Source of the DNA: Escherichia sp. E4742
GTDB lineage: Bacteria > Pseudomonadota > Gammaproteobacteria > Enterobacterales > Enterobacteriaceae
DNA: 64,000 nt
NCBI RefSeq assembly: GCF_005843885.1
Contig: NZ_CP040443.1
Location: 2,542,001-2,606,000, forward strand
Direction: 5' to 3'
Shown piece after piece: positions 54,771 through 62,903 of the stretch. The translations under genes and the position numbers were made by a program. A model generated the notes under the pieces. That model saw nothing but the letters and a program-made list of their open reading frames with translations, searched no databases and was not told the DNA's origin. Every line of letters begins with the position of its first letter. The first letter of the stretch is position 1.

Positions 54771-55318
54771 TCTGGCTGGTAATGTTCATTGTGCTACCAG
54801 AGTGTCTGGCTGCGCAGTCTGTTCCTGAAGGATACCATCGGGTCGCGCAGGCGGAGAATGTTCCTGCTGAGGCGTTGTACAGTTTGGCGTTAACGGAATC
54901 ATCCCGCAAACTGGCGCATGGTGTTCGCCCGTGGCCCTGGACAATTAATGTCGCCGGGAAGGGATATCGCTACGCCTCCCGGAACGAAGCTTATCAGGCA
55001 CTGCTGGACTTTATGCGGCGCTATCCGCTCAAACGTATCGATGTTGGTATCGCGCAGGTCAATCTGGGCTGGAATGGACATCATTTCGTATCTACCTGGG
55101 ACGCATTTGATCCCTATATAAATCTTCACGCTGCGGCCCGTATTTTGCGAGCCTGTTACGAACGTAGCCCCGGGAGCTGGATATCGGCTGCGGGGTGCTA
55201 TCACCATCCTGCGGGTGGCAAACCTGCTCAAATCTACAAGGCCATCGTGTCGCGTCATTTGGGCACATTGCAGCTGTCTGCACAGACGCTGGCATTCAAT
55301 CAGGGAGGAACACAATGA
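54752..55318 (+). CDS. Lytic transglycosylase of the transfer apparatus
   Basis: A 188-residue secreted SLT-type transglycosylase. It has a signal peptide (about 1-22), the catalytic Glu in YSLALTESSRK, and the family motifs VGIAQVNLGWNG and AAGCYHHPAGG. It cuts peptidoglycan to let the mating channel pass. ATG 54752 sits inside the end of the previous gene; a start further left would lack a signal peptide. Confidence 0.88.
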   Translation: MAASKLIWLVMFIVLPECLAAQSVPEGYHRVAQAENVPAEALYSLALTESSRKLAHGVRPWPWTINVAGKGYRYASRNEAYQALLDFMRRYPLKRIDVGIAQVNLGWNGHHFVSTWDAFDPYINLHAAARILRACYERSPGSWISAAGCYHHPAGGKPAQIYKAIVSRHLGTLQLSAQTLAFNQGGTQ

Positions 55319-55815
55319 TGAGACGTTTTCCGCTGGTTCTCGCACTGCTGTTTTCGGGTATAAGTCAGGCAGAGCTGACCGTTGTCGCTGATCTGGGTGG
55401 TCAGTCAACGGCTGAATACTTTGTCGGTATTAACAATCAGGGAGAGGAATCATCCGCTCCACAAGTGTTGACACTGTCAACACCTGATAAAGCATCGGTA
55501 TTACCCATTCGTACTCCTGAGCTTTCGCCAGGGGAGCTGGAAGCGCGTTCTCTCTCTATGCCCGGAATGCGATCAATTTTTCTGATTGGTGACGACGAGC
55601 TTTCCCGACGCTGGCTGGCATTGCGACGTGACCAACTTATTCAGCTTAATGCCGTGGGCTATGTGGTGAATGTCGCCAGTGAATCCGCCTGGAATGATTT
55701 ACAGTCTCAGGCTAACGGGCTTGAGTTGCTACCGGTTTCTGGGAGCGATCTGGCCGTTCGGCTGGGTATTTCTCACTATCCGGTACTGATTAGCGAGAAG
55801 GGACTGGAACAATGA
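55315..55815 (+). CDS. TIGR03765 (PFL_4695)-type ICE protein
   Basis: A 166-residue secreted protein with a signal peptide (MMRRFPLVLALLFSGISQA). The mature part (ELTVVADLGGQSTAEYF...GMRSIFLIGDDELSRRWLALR) fits the PFL_4695/TIGR03765 family. Role in the channel unknown. The GGGAGGAA ribosome site is strong. Palindrome copy 4 lies within the gene. The frame is coupled on both sides by four-base overlaps. Confidence 0.82.
   Translation: MMRRFPLVLALLFSGISQAELTVVADLGGQSTAEYFVGINNQGEESSAPQVLTLSTPDKASVLPIRTPELSPGELEARSLSMPGMRSIFLIGDDELSRRWLALRRDQLIQLNAVGYVVNVASESAWNDLQSQANGLELLPVSGSDLAVRLGISHYPVLISEKGLEQ
55466..55482. promoter_or_regulatory. 17-bp palindrome, copy 4 (in TIGR03765-type gene)
   Basis: TGTTGACA-C-TGTCAACA, the other-strand form of copies 1-3 (centre C instead of G). 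It is read as GTG-TTG-ACA-CTG-TCA-ACA. Confidence 0.75.
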
Positions 55816-55922
55816 GGGTGGGATTACCACTGGATGAAATCAGTCTTTTGATTGGCTTGGCCGCAATGAATTTTCTCATCTGGTTAATTTTTCTTGCCGG
55901 ACATGACGGGAGGAAAAAATGA
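55812..55922 (+). CDS. 36-residue membrane protein before traD
   Basis: The frame MRVGLPLDEISLLIGLAAMN... ending AGHDGRKK has one membrane helix (about residues 10-30) and a basic tail. Its ATG overlaps the stop of the gene before (AATGA), its stop overlaps the traD ATG, and the traD ribosome site GGGAGGAAA lies in its last codons. These overlaps support it as a real gene. Function unknown. Confidence 0.6.
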   Translation: MRVGLPLDEISLLIGLAAMNFLIWLIFLAGHDGRKK

Positions 55923-58003
55923 GTGACCGCTATGTTATTGAAGCCATGCTACGACCTGCGGTGGAGCTGAACACCGCAGTTGTTGCCGCCTGCGCCAGCT
56001 ATATATGCGTGACGGCTCCGTGGGCAGTAGCACTGGCACCGTCTGTCAGCTACGTTACGGCGGCAGGATTTGCAGTGTTATCGATAAAACGCATTCAGCA
56101 GGGGCTTAAGGTTTTACGTTACCGGCGCAATATCCGCCGTCTGCCGCGTTATATTGTTACCAGCGCAGAGGTGCCAGTGAGTAACCAGCGGCTATTTTTG
56201 GGTAAAGGGTTTATGTGGGAGCAAAAGCATACCCAGAGGTTGCTGGATACACTGCGCCCGGAGGTGGCGGGTTACGTTAATCCACCGGCGTTATACCAGG
56301 CAGCTCGTCGTTTTGAACAGCACTACGAACATCGCTTTCCCGCTTTGTGCAAACTGCTGGCGCGTGATTCGGCACTGAATCCCGTCCGGCCATTGCCTCC
56401 GGTTGGCGGTCATCCGGCGCTTCATGGCATTGAGCCGGATGAGGTCAATGTTTCTATGAGCTTGGGAGAGCGAGTCGGGCATATGCTGGTTCTGGGTACC
56501 ACGCGCGTCGGCAAAACTCGCCTCGCCGAGCTGCTGATCACCCAGGATATTCGTCGCGGTAACGTCACCATTGTTTTCGACCCGAAAGGCGATGCCGATT
56601 TGCTTAAGCGCATGTATGCCGAAGCACACCGGGCGGGGCGTGCCGGTGAATTTCATGTCTTTCATCTGGGCTGGCCGGATATCAGTGCCCGTTACAACGC
56701 GGTCGGGCGCTTTGGTCGTATCTCGGAAGTGGCTTCGCGTGTTGCCGGTCAGCTCAGTAGTGAAGGCAATAGTGCCGCATTCAAAGAGTTCGCCTGGCGT
56801 TTCGTCAATATTATTGCCCGGGCGCTGGTTGCGCTGGGGCAACGCCCGGATTTTGGTCTGATTCAGCGTTATGTGAACAATATCGGCGATCTGTTTGAAA
56901 CCTATGCGGAAACGTGGATGGTGAAGCACACTCCGGCGCTGTGGCAACAGATAGAAAATCTGGCGCAAATACTTGATGAGCGTGATATTCCCCGGCATAT
57001 GGAAGGGCGTTCGCTGCGGGTGGTGGCGATAGAACAGGTGCTGAACAGCGATGAAGGGAAGAAGATTTACGACCCGGTGCTTGATGGTCTGCGTTCGTCG
57101 GTACGCTATGACCAGAAGTATTACGACAAGATTGTCGCCAGTTTGCTGCCGTTGCTGGAGAAACTGACTTCCGGTAAGACGGCGCAACTGATCTCACCGA
57201 ATTACACCGATATGTCAGATCCGCGACCTATCTTCGACTGGCAGCAGGTGATCCGTAAAAAGGGCGTGGTGTATATCGGTCTTGATGCGTTGTCCGATCC
57301 GGAAGTCGCGGCAGCTGTGGGCAATTCGATGTTTGCCGATCTGGTTTCCGTGGCTGGGCATATCTACAAATTTGGTGTAAATGACGGTTTGCCCGGTAAC
57401 GAAGGTAAGAAGACGCAGATCAGCATGCACTGTGACGAGTTCAATGAACTGATGGGGGATGAATTTATCCCGCTCATCAACAAGGGCGGCGGGGCGGGCA
57501 TCGAGGTGACGGCATATACCCAGACTCTGCCGGATATCGAAGCGCGGCTGGGTAATGCTGCGAAAGCGGCGCAGGTGGTGGGGAACTTTAACAGCCTGGT
57601 TATGCTGCGGGTACGGCATACAGAAACGGCGGAACTAATGACTAAACAATTGCCGGAAGTGGAGGTCTATACCAAAACGCTGGTTTCCGGTGTCACCGAT
57701 ATTTCGAACCCCGAAATGTGCAGTGATTTTACTTCAAACACACAGGACAGGGTAAGTACGGTGCGTATGCCGCTGATCACTGCCGCGAATGTGATCAATC
57801 TGCCAAAAGGACAGGCGTTCGCCTTACTGGAAGGTGGCCGGTTGTGGAAGATCCGGATGCCGCTGCCAGCTGCTGGCGCGGATGCCCTGATGCCGGATAG
57901 TATTGGGCAAATTGCCGATTATATGCAGCGAAATTATCGGACAAGCGATGCCTGGTGGTCGGGGAGCGCGTTACCAGGAGATTATGATGCAGCCACTTTT
58001 TGA
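55919..58003 (+). CDS. traD: TraD-type coupling ATPase (SXT/PFGI-1 class)
   Basis: A 694-residue type IV coupling protein that links the relaxosome to the secretion channel. Two membrane helices (about residues 18-60) are followed by a large ATPase domain with Walker A GTTRVGKT (about 193-200), IVFDPKGDADL and Walker B SMHCDEFNEL. The C-terminal part MPLPAAGADALMPDSIGQI fits the SXT_TraD family. It is in an operon with the genes on both sides. Confidence 0.93.
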   Translation: MSDRYVIEAMLRPAVELNTAVVAACASYICVTAPWAVALAPSVSYVTAAGFAVLSIKRIQQGLKVLRYRRNIRRLPRYIVTSAEVPVSNQRLFLGKGFMWEQKHTQRLLDTLRPEVAGYVNPPALYQAARRFEQHYEHRFPALCKLLARDSALNPVRPLPPVGGHPALHGIEPDEVNVSMSLGERVGHMLVLGTTRVGKTRLAELLITQDIRRGNVTIVFDPKGDADLLKRMYAEAHRAGRAGEFHVFHLGWPDISARYNAVGRFGRISEVASRVAGQLSSEGNSAAFKEFAWRFVNIIARALVALGQRPDFGLIQRYVNNIGDLFETYAETWMVKHTPALWQQIENLAQILDERDIPRHMEGRSLRVVAIEQVLNSDEGKKIYDPVLDGLRSSVRYDQKYYDKIVASLLPLLEKLTSGKTAQLISPNYTDMSDPRPIFDWQQVIRKKGVVYIGLDALSDPEVAAAVGNSMFADLVSVAGHIYKFGVNDGLPGNEGKKTQISMHCDEFNELMGDEFIPLINKGGGAGIEVTAYTQTLPDIEARLGNAAKAAQVVGNFNSLVMLRVRHTETAELMTKQLPEVEVYTKTLVSGVTDISNPEMCSDFTSNTQDRVSTVRMPLITAANVINLPKGQAFALLEGGRLWKIRMPLPAAGADALMPDSIGQIADYMQRNYRTSDAWWSGSALPGDYDAATF

Positions 58004-58292
58004 AAAGGAAATCATGATGAAACAACGATATCGGGTTGAAGCGGTGATGGCGTCTTCAAGATACAATAATCTGAAAGTCCCGCGTGATGTGATGGATGTC
58101 TTGTGCGAGCAGGATTGCTCGTCACTTCAGATCCCGGAAATTATTGAGCGTCTGACTTCTCTGGGCTATCGCCCGAGATATGAAGCCACAACTGATACGG
58201 ATACGCTCACTGACATTGTCACACTGTGGATTTGGGTGGGGCAGGAAGAGATGTTACTGAACTGCCAGATGGAGTCGCTGGCTGTGCATTAA
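57987..58292 (+). CDS. Small ICE protein downstream of traD
   Basis: A protein of about 101 residues (MQPLFEKEIMMKQRYRVEAVM...) with no family I recognise; it looks helical and soluble. Four start codons in phase are possible: 57984, 57987 (after CCAGGAGATT) and 58014, 58017 (after AAAAGGAAATC). I chose 57987 for ribosome spacing. It overlaps the traD end. Confidence 0.65.
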   Translation: MQPLFEKEIMMKQRYRVEAVMASSRYNNLKVPRDVMDVLCEQDCSSLQIPEIIERLTSLGYRPRYEATTDTDTLTDIVTLWIWVGQEEMLLNCQMESLAVH

Positions 58293-58301
58293 GGGGATGT
58301 T

Positions 58302-59066
58302 ATGTCGCAGATGAACACCTCTTCTGCCCCGACACAACCATCCACGCCACCAAAGCCGCATGGTTTTTTTACCGTGCTGCTGTGGGATATGCCGTGGCGT
58401 ATTATCGGGATGCTGATGGTTTCGCTGTTGTTCAGTCTGATTGTGGAGTACATCGGGATTGCGTTCTTCTGGCCGGATCAGGGGGCGGAACATAGCCGCG
58501 CTGTTATGCAGACAGAAAGCGGTTATTTTGCGGAAGGATTTACGCAAAGTTTGCTGCTGTCATCACCAGTGGTGACAGTACAGGAATGGATCGCACAGGG
58601 CTATCAGTGGCTATTTGTGAATAGCGGCTTTATGGGATGGTTACAGTCCATTCAGTCACCTGCTGCGGGAAGTGGTAATGGCGTTACGGATGAGCTTAAT
58701 GCCTGGAGTGCCTGGGCAGTACGGAATGCGTATGAATACCTGATGGCAACGATGTATGTCTCGCTGGTCTTTCTGATGCGGGTGACCATTCTGGTGCTGT
58801 CGATACCGTTATTTGTGCTGGTCGCTATTATTGGAATTGCTGATGGGATGGTTCGACGTGATCTACGCCGCTACGGTGCAGCGTATGAGTCGAGTTTCCT
58901 CTACCATCATGCCAAGCGCGTGGTGAAACCAGCGGCGTATATTCCATGTGTGCTGTACCTGTCTGCGCCATTTGCTGTCTATCCCAATTTGTTGCTGTTA
59001 CCGGCAGCATTGTTGATGGGATTAGCGATTTCGGTGACGATGGGGAGTTTTAAGAAGTATTTATAG
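58302..59066 (+). CDS. TIGR03747-type ICE membrane protein
   Basis: A 254-residue inner-membrane protein with about four helices: 29-52 (WDMPWRIIGMLMVSLLFSLIV), about 140-180 and 215-245. The family motif GIADGMVRRDLRRYGAAYESSFLYHHAKR is well kept, as in TIGR03747/PFL_4697 proteins of this ICE class. It is the last gene of the pilL-traD operon; terminators follow at once. Confidence 0.85.
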   Translation: MSQMNTSSAPTQPSTPPKPHGFFTVLLWDMPWRIIGMLMVSLLFSLIVEYIGIAFFWPDQGAEHSRAVMQTESGYFAEGFTQSLLLSSPVVTVQEWIAQGYQWLFVNSGFMGWLQSIQSPAAGSGNGVTDELNAWSAWAVRNAYEYLMATMYVSLVFLMRVTILVLSIPLFVLVAIIGIADGMVRRDLRRYGAAYESSFLYHHAKRVVKPAAYIPCVLYLSAPFAVYPNLLLLPAALLMGLAISVTMGSFKKYL

Positions 59067-59082
59067 CGGCTCAAAAATGTTA

Positions 59083-59160
59083 AAAGGCAGAGAGTGGTTG
59101 GCTCCCTGCCTTTAATTACGAGTGGAAAAGTAAAAAAGCCGATGCTAAGTCGGTTTTTTT
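59083..59160. terminator. Double terminator ending the pilL-traD operon
   Basis: AAAGGCAG...CTGCCTTT (59083-59113) is a perfect stem. A second hairpin, AAAAAAGCCGA-loop-TCGGTTTTTTT (59132-59160), has A and T runs on both sides and can work in both directions, which suits the convergent gene at 59210-59758. Confidence 0.88.
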
Positions 59161-59209
59161 ACGTCTGGTAGGTTATGTGATTTTTATCTATCAGTTACTT
59201 TGTAAATGG

Positions 59210-59758
59210 CTAACCCATTGTTATATATAGGGAGATGAATGAAGAAATAGCGCCTGTTATAGCAAGGAAAAGACTGATACGGGCAATTCGTTTTTCTGAA
59301 CGAAAACTTTTTTCTTTTGAAAGATATAATTCACTCAATGACTTTGAAAGCTGCAAAACGATCTCTTTATTTCCATCAGAAATATTTTGTAGCGTTGTAA
59401 GCTGTAGCTTTATATTTTCTGGCAATTCTGAAAAAGGATCCTGCTTTTTATGCCAGTCAATAATTTCTCTAATTTTTACTAGATTAAGGGTGTCTTGGTC
59501 TGGGGTATTGATATAATAATCAAAAACCCGGTTAAGAGAGTGTTGTATATTTATTTTCCCAATAGGCCACCGCTCAGCGAGTATATAGATATCATTATTT
59601 TGGATTTTATTTTTCTCTATCCCATTTTTGATGCCTGTCTCAAAACGTTTTTTCCACAAATCTGTGATGACATCATTTAATATATAAGTAAAAAAAATAA
59701 TAGCGGCTATTGCTATTATCGCTGTTGATAGTATCAGTGCTAATGTGGTTTGTGCCAT
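59210..59758 (-). CDS. Minus-strand membrane protein, likely cargo
   Basis: A 182-residue AT-rich gene and the only one in the ICE part read leftward. It encodes one N-terminal helix (about 7-30, LALILSTAIIAIAAIIFFTYIL), a polar helical cytoplasmic part (about 30-155, with KLQLTTLQNISDGNKEIVLQLSKSLSELYL), and a C-terminal hydrophobic helix (about 160-180). No family recognised. The placement, as a monocistronic gene between two transfer operons, is where ICEs and plasmids often keep exclusion or accessory genes; that role is a guess. Confidence 0.65.
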   Translation of the reverse strand: MAQTTLALILSTAIIAIAAIIFFTYILNDVITDLWKKRFETGIKNGIEKNKIQNNDIYILAERWPIGKINIQHSLNRVFDYYINTPDQDTLNLVKIREIIDWHKKQDPFSELPENIKLQLTTLQNISDGNKEIVLQLSKSLSELYLSKEKSFRSEKRIARISLFLAITGAISSFISLYITMG

Positions 59759-59812
59759 ATTGTGACTCTCTTAATAATTTAAGACTGTTATCATTTTATG
59801 CATTTTATCAAG

Positions 59813-59933
59813 CTCTCCCCCACACTAGAATAGCAAGTTAGCGCGTCTTTCTGGTGTGGGGGAGAGCCTTGCCGGGAGCGCAAGCTTGCTTGCGTCGGGG
59901 TGGCAAAGAACCCCGATGGCGCATTATGCGCCA
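59813..59933. ncRNA. Array of four hairpins before the mating-channel operon
   Basis: Four hairpins, three of them end to end: CTCTCCCCCACAC / GTGTGGGGGAGAG with a 28-base loop (59813-59866); CGCAAGC-TT-GCTTGCG (59879-59894); TCGGGGT-N8-ACCCCGA (59895-59916); TGGCGCA-TTA-TGCGCCA (59917-59933). All are perfect. They lie 113 bp before the RAQPRD gene in the 287-bp spacer. They could be an RNA leader, an RNA gene or a protein-bound site such as an oriT-like region. Confidence 0.5.
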
Positions 59934-60045
59934 CGCCTTACCCCTTCCGTAATTTTCAAAATTCCACTTCTGTTTTCTTACTGCCTGATATAGCGCTTTT
60001 CGCCACTCTCCCTTCGTACATGCAACCGCATTGAAGGAGGTTTAC

Positions 60046-60357
60046 ATGCGCATGACACAACCCCGGGCATGGTGCCTTTTGGGGATTCTGCTGGCATCGG
60101 GCGCTCAGGCCACTGAGTCTGACGAGCTGGCGCTGGTAATGAAACAGCTGGACCAGGTGCAGGCTGCTCTGGAACGCGCCCGTGTTGTCGCCGTTCAGGA
60201 TGGGCAGAACGGACGCTTTTATTTCGATTATCTGCGAGCAACTCAGGACATCAAGTCCATTCGTCAGGGGATTAGCGTTTACCTGGAGCCTTCACGCGCA
60301 CAACCAGTGCCTTCAGCATCTCTTACTGGTCAGTACCGGATGGAGCGCCGTCCGTGA
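60046..60357 (+). CDS. RAQPRD-family ICE protein
   Basis: A 103-residue secreted protein: signal peptide (about 1-22, ending GAQA), a helical part and the C-terminal EPSRAQPVP stretch that names the RAQPRD (TIGR01690) family. It is the first gene of the mating-channel operon, behind a strong AAGGAGG ribosome site at ATG 60046. Its end overlaps the GTG start of the next gene. Function unknown. Confidence 0.88.
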   Translation: MRMTQPRAWCLLGILLASGAQATESDELALVMKQLDQVQAALERARVVAVQDGQNGRFYFDYLRATQDIKSIRQGISVYLEPSRAQPVPSASLTGQYRMERRP

Positions 60358-60590
60358 ACGATGCCCAACGCAACGCATTTAAAGTTGCTAGCGGTAACGC
60401 TGATCCCGCGATGCTGAGCAAATTGTTTATTGGTGCTTTACTGGCGCTGTTGATTTTGTGGGTGGGGTGGGGATTTGTGCATGTTTATCGTGGCTATGCC
60501 GCTCGTCATGTCACTGAGCAATCAATGATGCGTTTTGCCATTCGGGCAGTCCTTCTCATTATCATCAGTATTTATCTCTTTGCCAGCTAA
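60354..60590 (+). CDS. TIGR03758 (PFL_4701)-type membrane protein
   Basis: A 78-residue protein with two membrane helices (about 24-44 and 60-77), starting at a GTG that overlaps the previous stop. It fits TIGR03758 and resembles small VirB2/VirB3-like components in size and layout. Likely part of the type IV secretion channel in the inner membrane. Confidence 0.82.
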   Translation: MNDAQRNAFKVASGNADPAMLSKLFIGALLALLILWVGWGFVHVYRGYAARHVTEQSMMRFAIRAVLLIIISIYLFAS

Positions 60591-60617
60591 TCTGGCCGTT
60601 CTTATAAGGAAATAACT

Positions 60618-60989
60618 ATGTATTGCTTTGCATTATCTTCTCTGCGTTTTTCTTTTCGACTCTGGTGTGCGCGGGTTCTGACGGTTTCCCTGACCGGAAT
60701 TTCTGCGGCGCGGGCAGGTTTGCCAGCCATTGAGGGCCCCAAAAGCAGCACTGACAGCTCTTTCGTTGGTCAGTTCTACGGATATATCAATGATGGTGTC
60801 GTGTTGGCGGGGTTAGTTCTTGCAGCTTGTTCCATGCTGGCAGTGGGGAATGCAATTATCGCAACTTTTTCTGAAGTTCGTGATGGCAAAGCAACATGGG
60901 GCAAGTTTGGGATGCTGGTTGTTGTTGGGGTCATTCTGATTGTCACTGTTATCTGGCTGGCATCCAAAGCCGCGACAATCCTGCTTTGA
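60618..60989 (+). CDS. TIGR03745 (PFL_4702)-type membrane protein, pilin-like
   Basis: A 123-residue protein with a long N-terminal signal (about 1-36, ending SAARA), and two hydrophobic helices (about 58-82 and 98-120) around the short polar loop SEVRDGKATWGK. This is the layout of VirB2/TraA pilins and it fits TIGR03745. An AAGGAAAT ribosome site is present. Confidence 0.83.
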   Translation: MYCFALSSLRFSFRLWCARVLTVSLTGISAARAGLPAIEGPKSSTDSSFVGQFYGYINDGVVLAGLVLAACSMLAVGNAIIATFSEVRDGKATWGKFGMLVVVGVILIVTVIWLASKAATILL

Positions 60990-60998
60990 GGATAGTGT

Positions 60999-61379
60999 AT
61001 GGCGACTATCGAATTTATGCCTGACCGGCTTAATGCTGAGCCGGTGGTATTTCGTGGATTCACCACGCCGGAACTGGGATTTACTGCGCTGTTCAGCGTC
61101 TTGGGCGGCCTCGTGGTCGCCATACCGGTTCTACCCTTTCTCGGCTGGATAGCCTTTCCGACAGTGGCACTGCTGATGCCGTTGGTCACGGTTATTTTTG
61201 GTGGCCGATTAATGGCGCGCTTCAAACGGGGCAAACCGGAAAACTATCTCTATCGCAGGCTGGATCTGCTGTTTACTCAGTTTGGTCTGGGAACAAAAGG
61301 GCTGATTCTAAACAGTCAGGTACTGGCGTTACGCCGCCTGAGTCCTGTAGTTCGCCGTCAGGAGGCTACACATGAGTAA
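60999..61379 (+). CDS. TIGR03750-type transfer protein (VirB3/TraL-like)
   Basis: A 126-residue inner-membrane protein with two adjacent helices (about 28-72) and a conserved polar end (GRLMARFKRGKPENYLYRRLD). It matches the TIGR03750 family, the TraL/VirB3-like subunit beside the assembly ATPase. The next gene overlaps by eight bases. Confidence 0.83.
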   Translation: MATIEFMPDRLNAEPVVFRGFTTPELGFTALFSVLGGLVVAIPVLPFLGWIAFPTVALLMPLVTVIFGGRLMARFKRGKPENYLYRRLDLLFTQFGLGTKGLILNSQVLALRRLSPVVRRQEATHE

Positions 61380-62028
61380 GTTTAAAAATGCCCTGAATGC
61401 TCGCGATAACCATATCCTGACGCTCCGCGCAGCATGTGGGGTTATGCTGGTACTGTTAGTGTTGTCCATGTTTGGCTGGATGATGTCTCCGCGCAATCTG
61501 ACCATTCACAATCCTCCCGATCTCCGCTCCGGCAGCTCCCGTCCGTGGTGGGAAATTCCTCCCTCAACAGTCTATGCCTTCAGCTTTTATATTTTCCAGC
61601 AACTGAACAGCTGGCCGAAGGATGGCGACGTTGATTATCCGTACCGCATAGAGACGTTATCAGCCTATTTGACGCCGACCTGTAAGGAACTACTGCATAA
61701 GGATGCGAAGCAGCGTAAGGACCTGGGCGAATCACGGGACCGTGTGCGCGGCGTGTCGGAGATCCCTGAGCGGGGTTACCGGGATGACAGCGTCACCATT
61801 ATTGACCGCGATAACTGGCAGGTTCGTCTGGATTTAGTCACCGATGAATATGTTAACTCCGAGCCGGTTAAACGCTCACTGGTGCGTTTTCCGCTGAAGG
61901 TGGTGCGCTGGGATAAAAATCCGGAAGCCAACCCATTTGGTCTGGCGCTGGATTGTCTCTCGGAAGCGCCGCAGCGTCTGGAAGCGGCCCCTGTCGTTAA
62001 GGAAGAGAATAAGGGAGTGTTTAACTGA
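61372..62028 (+). CDS. TIGR03746 (PFL_4703)-type transfer protein (TraE/VirB5-8-like)
   Basis: A 218-residue protein with one membrane helix (about 22-42, GVMLVLLVLSMFGWMM) and a periplasmic domain with STVYAFSFYIFQQLNSWP and RIETLSAYLTPTCKELL. It fits TIGR03746, similar in layout to TraE/VirB8. Its TGA shares a base with the ATG of the next gene. Confidence 0.85.
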   Translation: MSKFKNALNARDNHILTLRAACGVMLVLLVLSMFGWMMSPRNLTIHNPPDLRSGSSRPWWEIPPSTVYAFSFYIFQQLNSWPKDGDVDYPYRIETLSAYLTPTCKELLHKDAKQRKDLGESRDRVRGVSEIPERGYRDDSVTIIDRDNWQVRLDLVTDEYVNSEPVKRSLVRFPLKVVRWDKNPEANPFGLALDCLSEAPQRLEAAPVVKEENKGVFN

Positions 62029-62903
62029 TGAGATTACGACGATTTTTGTTGTCACTGGTTTGCCTTGTCACATTACCAGTACAGGCGGTTGAATTGGTGA
62101 GGTGGGAACGTATTCCGTTGCCAGTGGCCCTGCATGTTGGTCAGGAGCGTATTGTGTTTGTGAACCGCAATGTGCGCGTGGGATTTCCACCTGAGCTGAA
62201 AGGAAAATTGCGCGTACAAAGTACAGGCGGAGCGGTATACCTGCAACCGGGTGCGCAATTTGCCCGTACGCGTCTGGTGCTTCAGGATGTAGAAAACGGT
62301 GAAATGATCCTGTTGGATATCAGTGCCGATGAGGGAAAAAACATTCTGGAACCGGTAAGCCTGGTCTATCAGGGGGACGTATCCAGTTCGACAGGAAACG
62401 GTGATGTTGCAGTGGTAGACAATAAAACCGCAACCACCCACGAACGACAGTCCGCATCGAAACCGAAAGAGAAAAAATCTACCACTCCGCTGCCGGTGGC
62501 CTTAACCCGCTATGCCGCACAAAGTCTCTACGCACCGTCACGGACGATTGAGCCGTTGCCCGGTGTGCATTCCATTTCGCTGGCACTACCGGAGAAGCTG
62601 ACGTCATTACTTCCATCAGAGTCCGTTGAGGTAAAACCGCTGGCTGCATGGGCATTGCAGGGCTACAGCGTGGTGGCATTGACGCTGCGTAATCAACACC
62701 AGGAGAAAGTTGTTCTCGATCCACGTCGTCTTCAGGGAAATTTCTACAGTGCCACGTTCCAGCATCGCTGGCTGGGGGCAAGTGGAACGCCGGAAGATAC
62801 CACAACGGTTTATCTTGTGACCAAAGGGCGCCCTGATACCGCGTTTCTTCCTGAGCCAGTGAAGGCGAAAGCAGGTAAAGGAGGGAAGGGCGATGCAGAT
62901 TAA
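62028..62903 (+). CDS. TIGR03749 (PFL_4704)-type transfer protein (TraK-like)
   Basis: A 291-residue secreted protein with a signal peptide (about 1-20, ending PVQA), an N-terminal beta domain (VELVRWERIPLPVALHVGQERIVFV) and a second beta domain after a Lys/Ser-rich linker. It fits TIGR03749 and the TraK/VirB9-like outer-membrane core. It overlaps the next gene by 11 bases. Confidence 0.85.
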   Translation: MRLRRFLLSLVCLVTLPVQAVELVRWERIPLPVALHVGQERIVFVNRNVRVGFPPELKGKLRVQSTGGAVYLQPGAQFARTRLVLQDVENGEMILLDISADEGKNILEPVSLVYQGDVSSSTGNGDVAVVDNKTATTHERQSASKPKEKKSTTPLPVALTRYAAQSLYAPSRTIEPLPGVHSISLALPEKLTSLLPSESVEVKPLAAWALQGYSVVALTLRNQHQEKVVLDPRRLQGNFYSATFQHRWLGASGTPEDTTTVYLVTKGRPDTAFLPEPVKAKAGKGGKGDAD

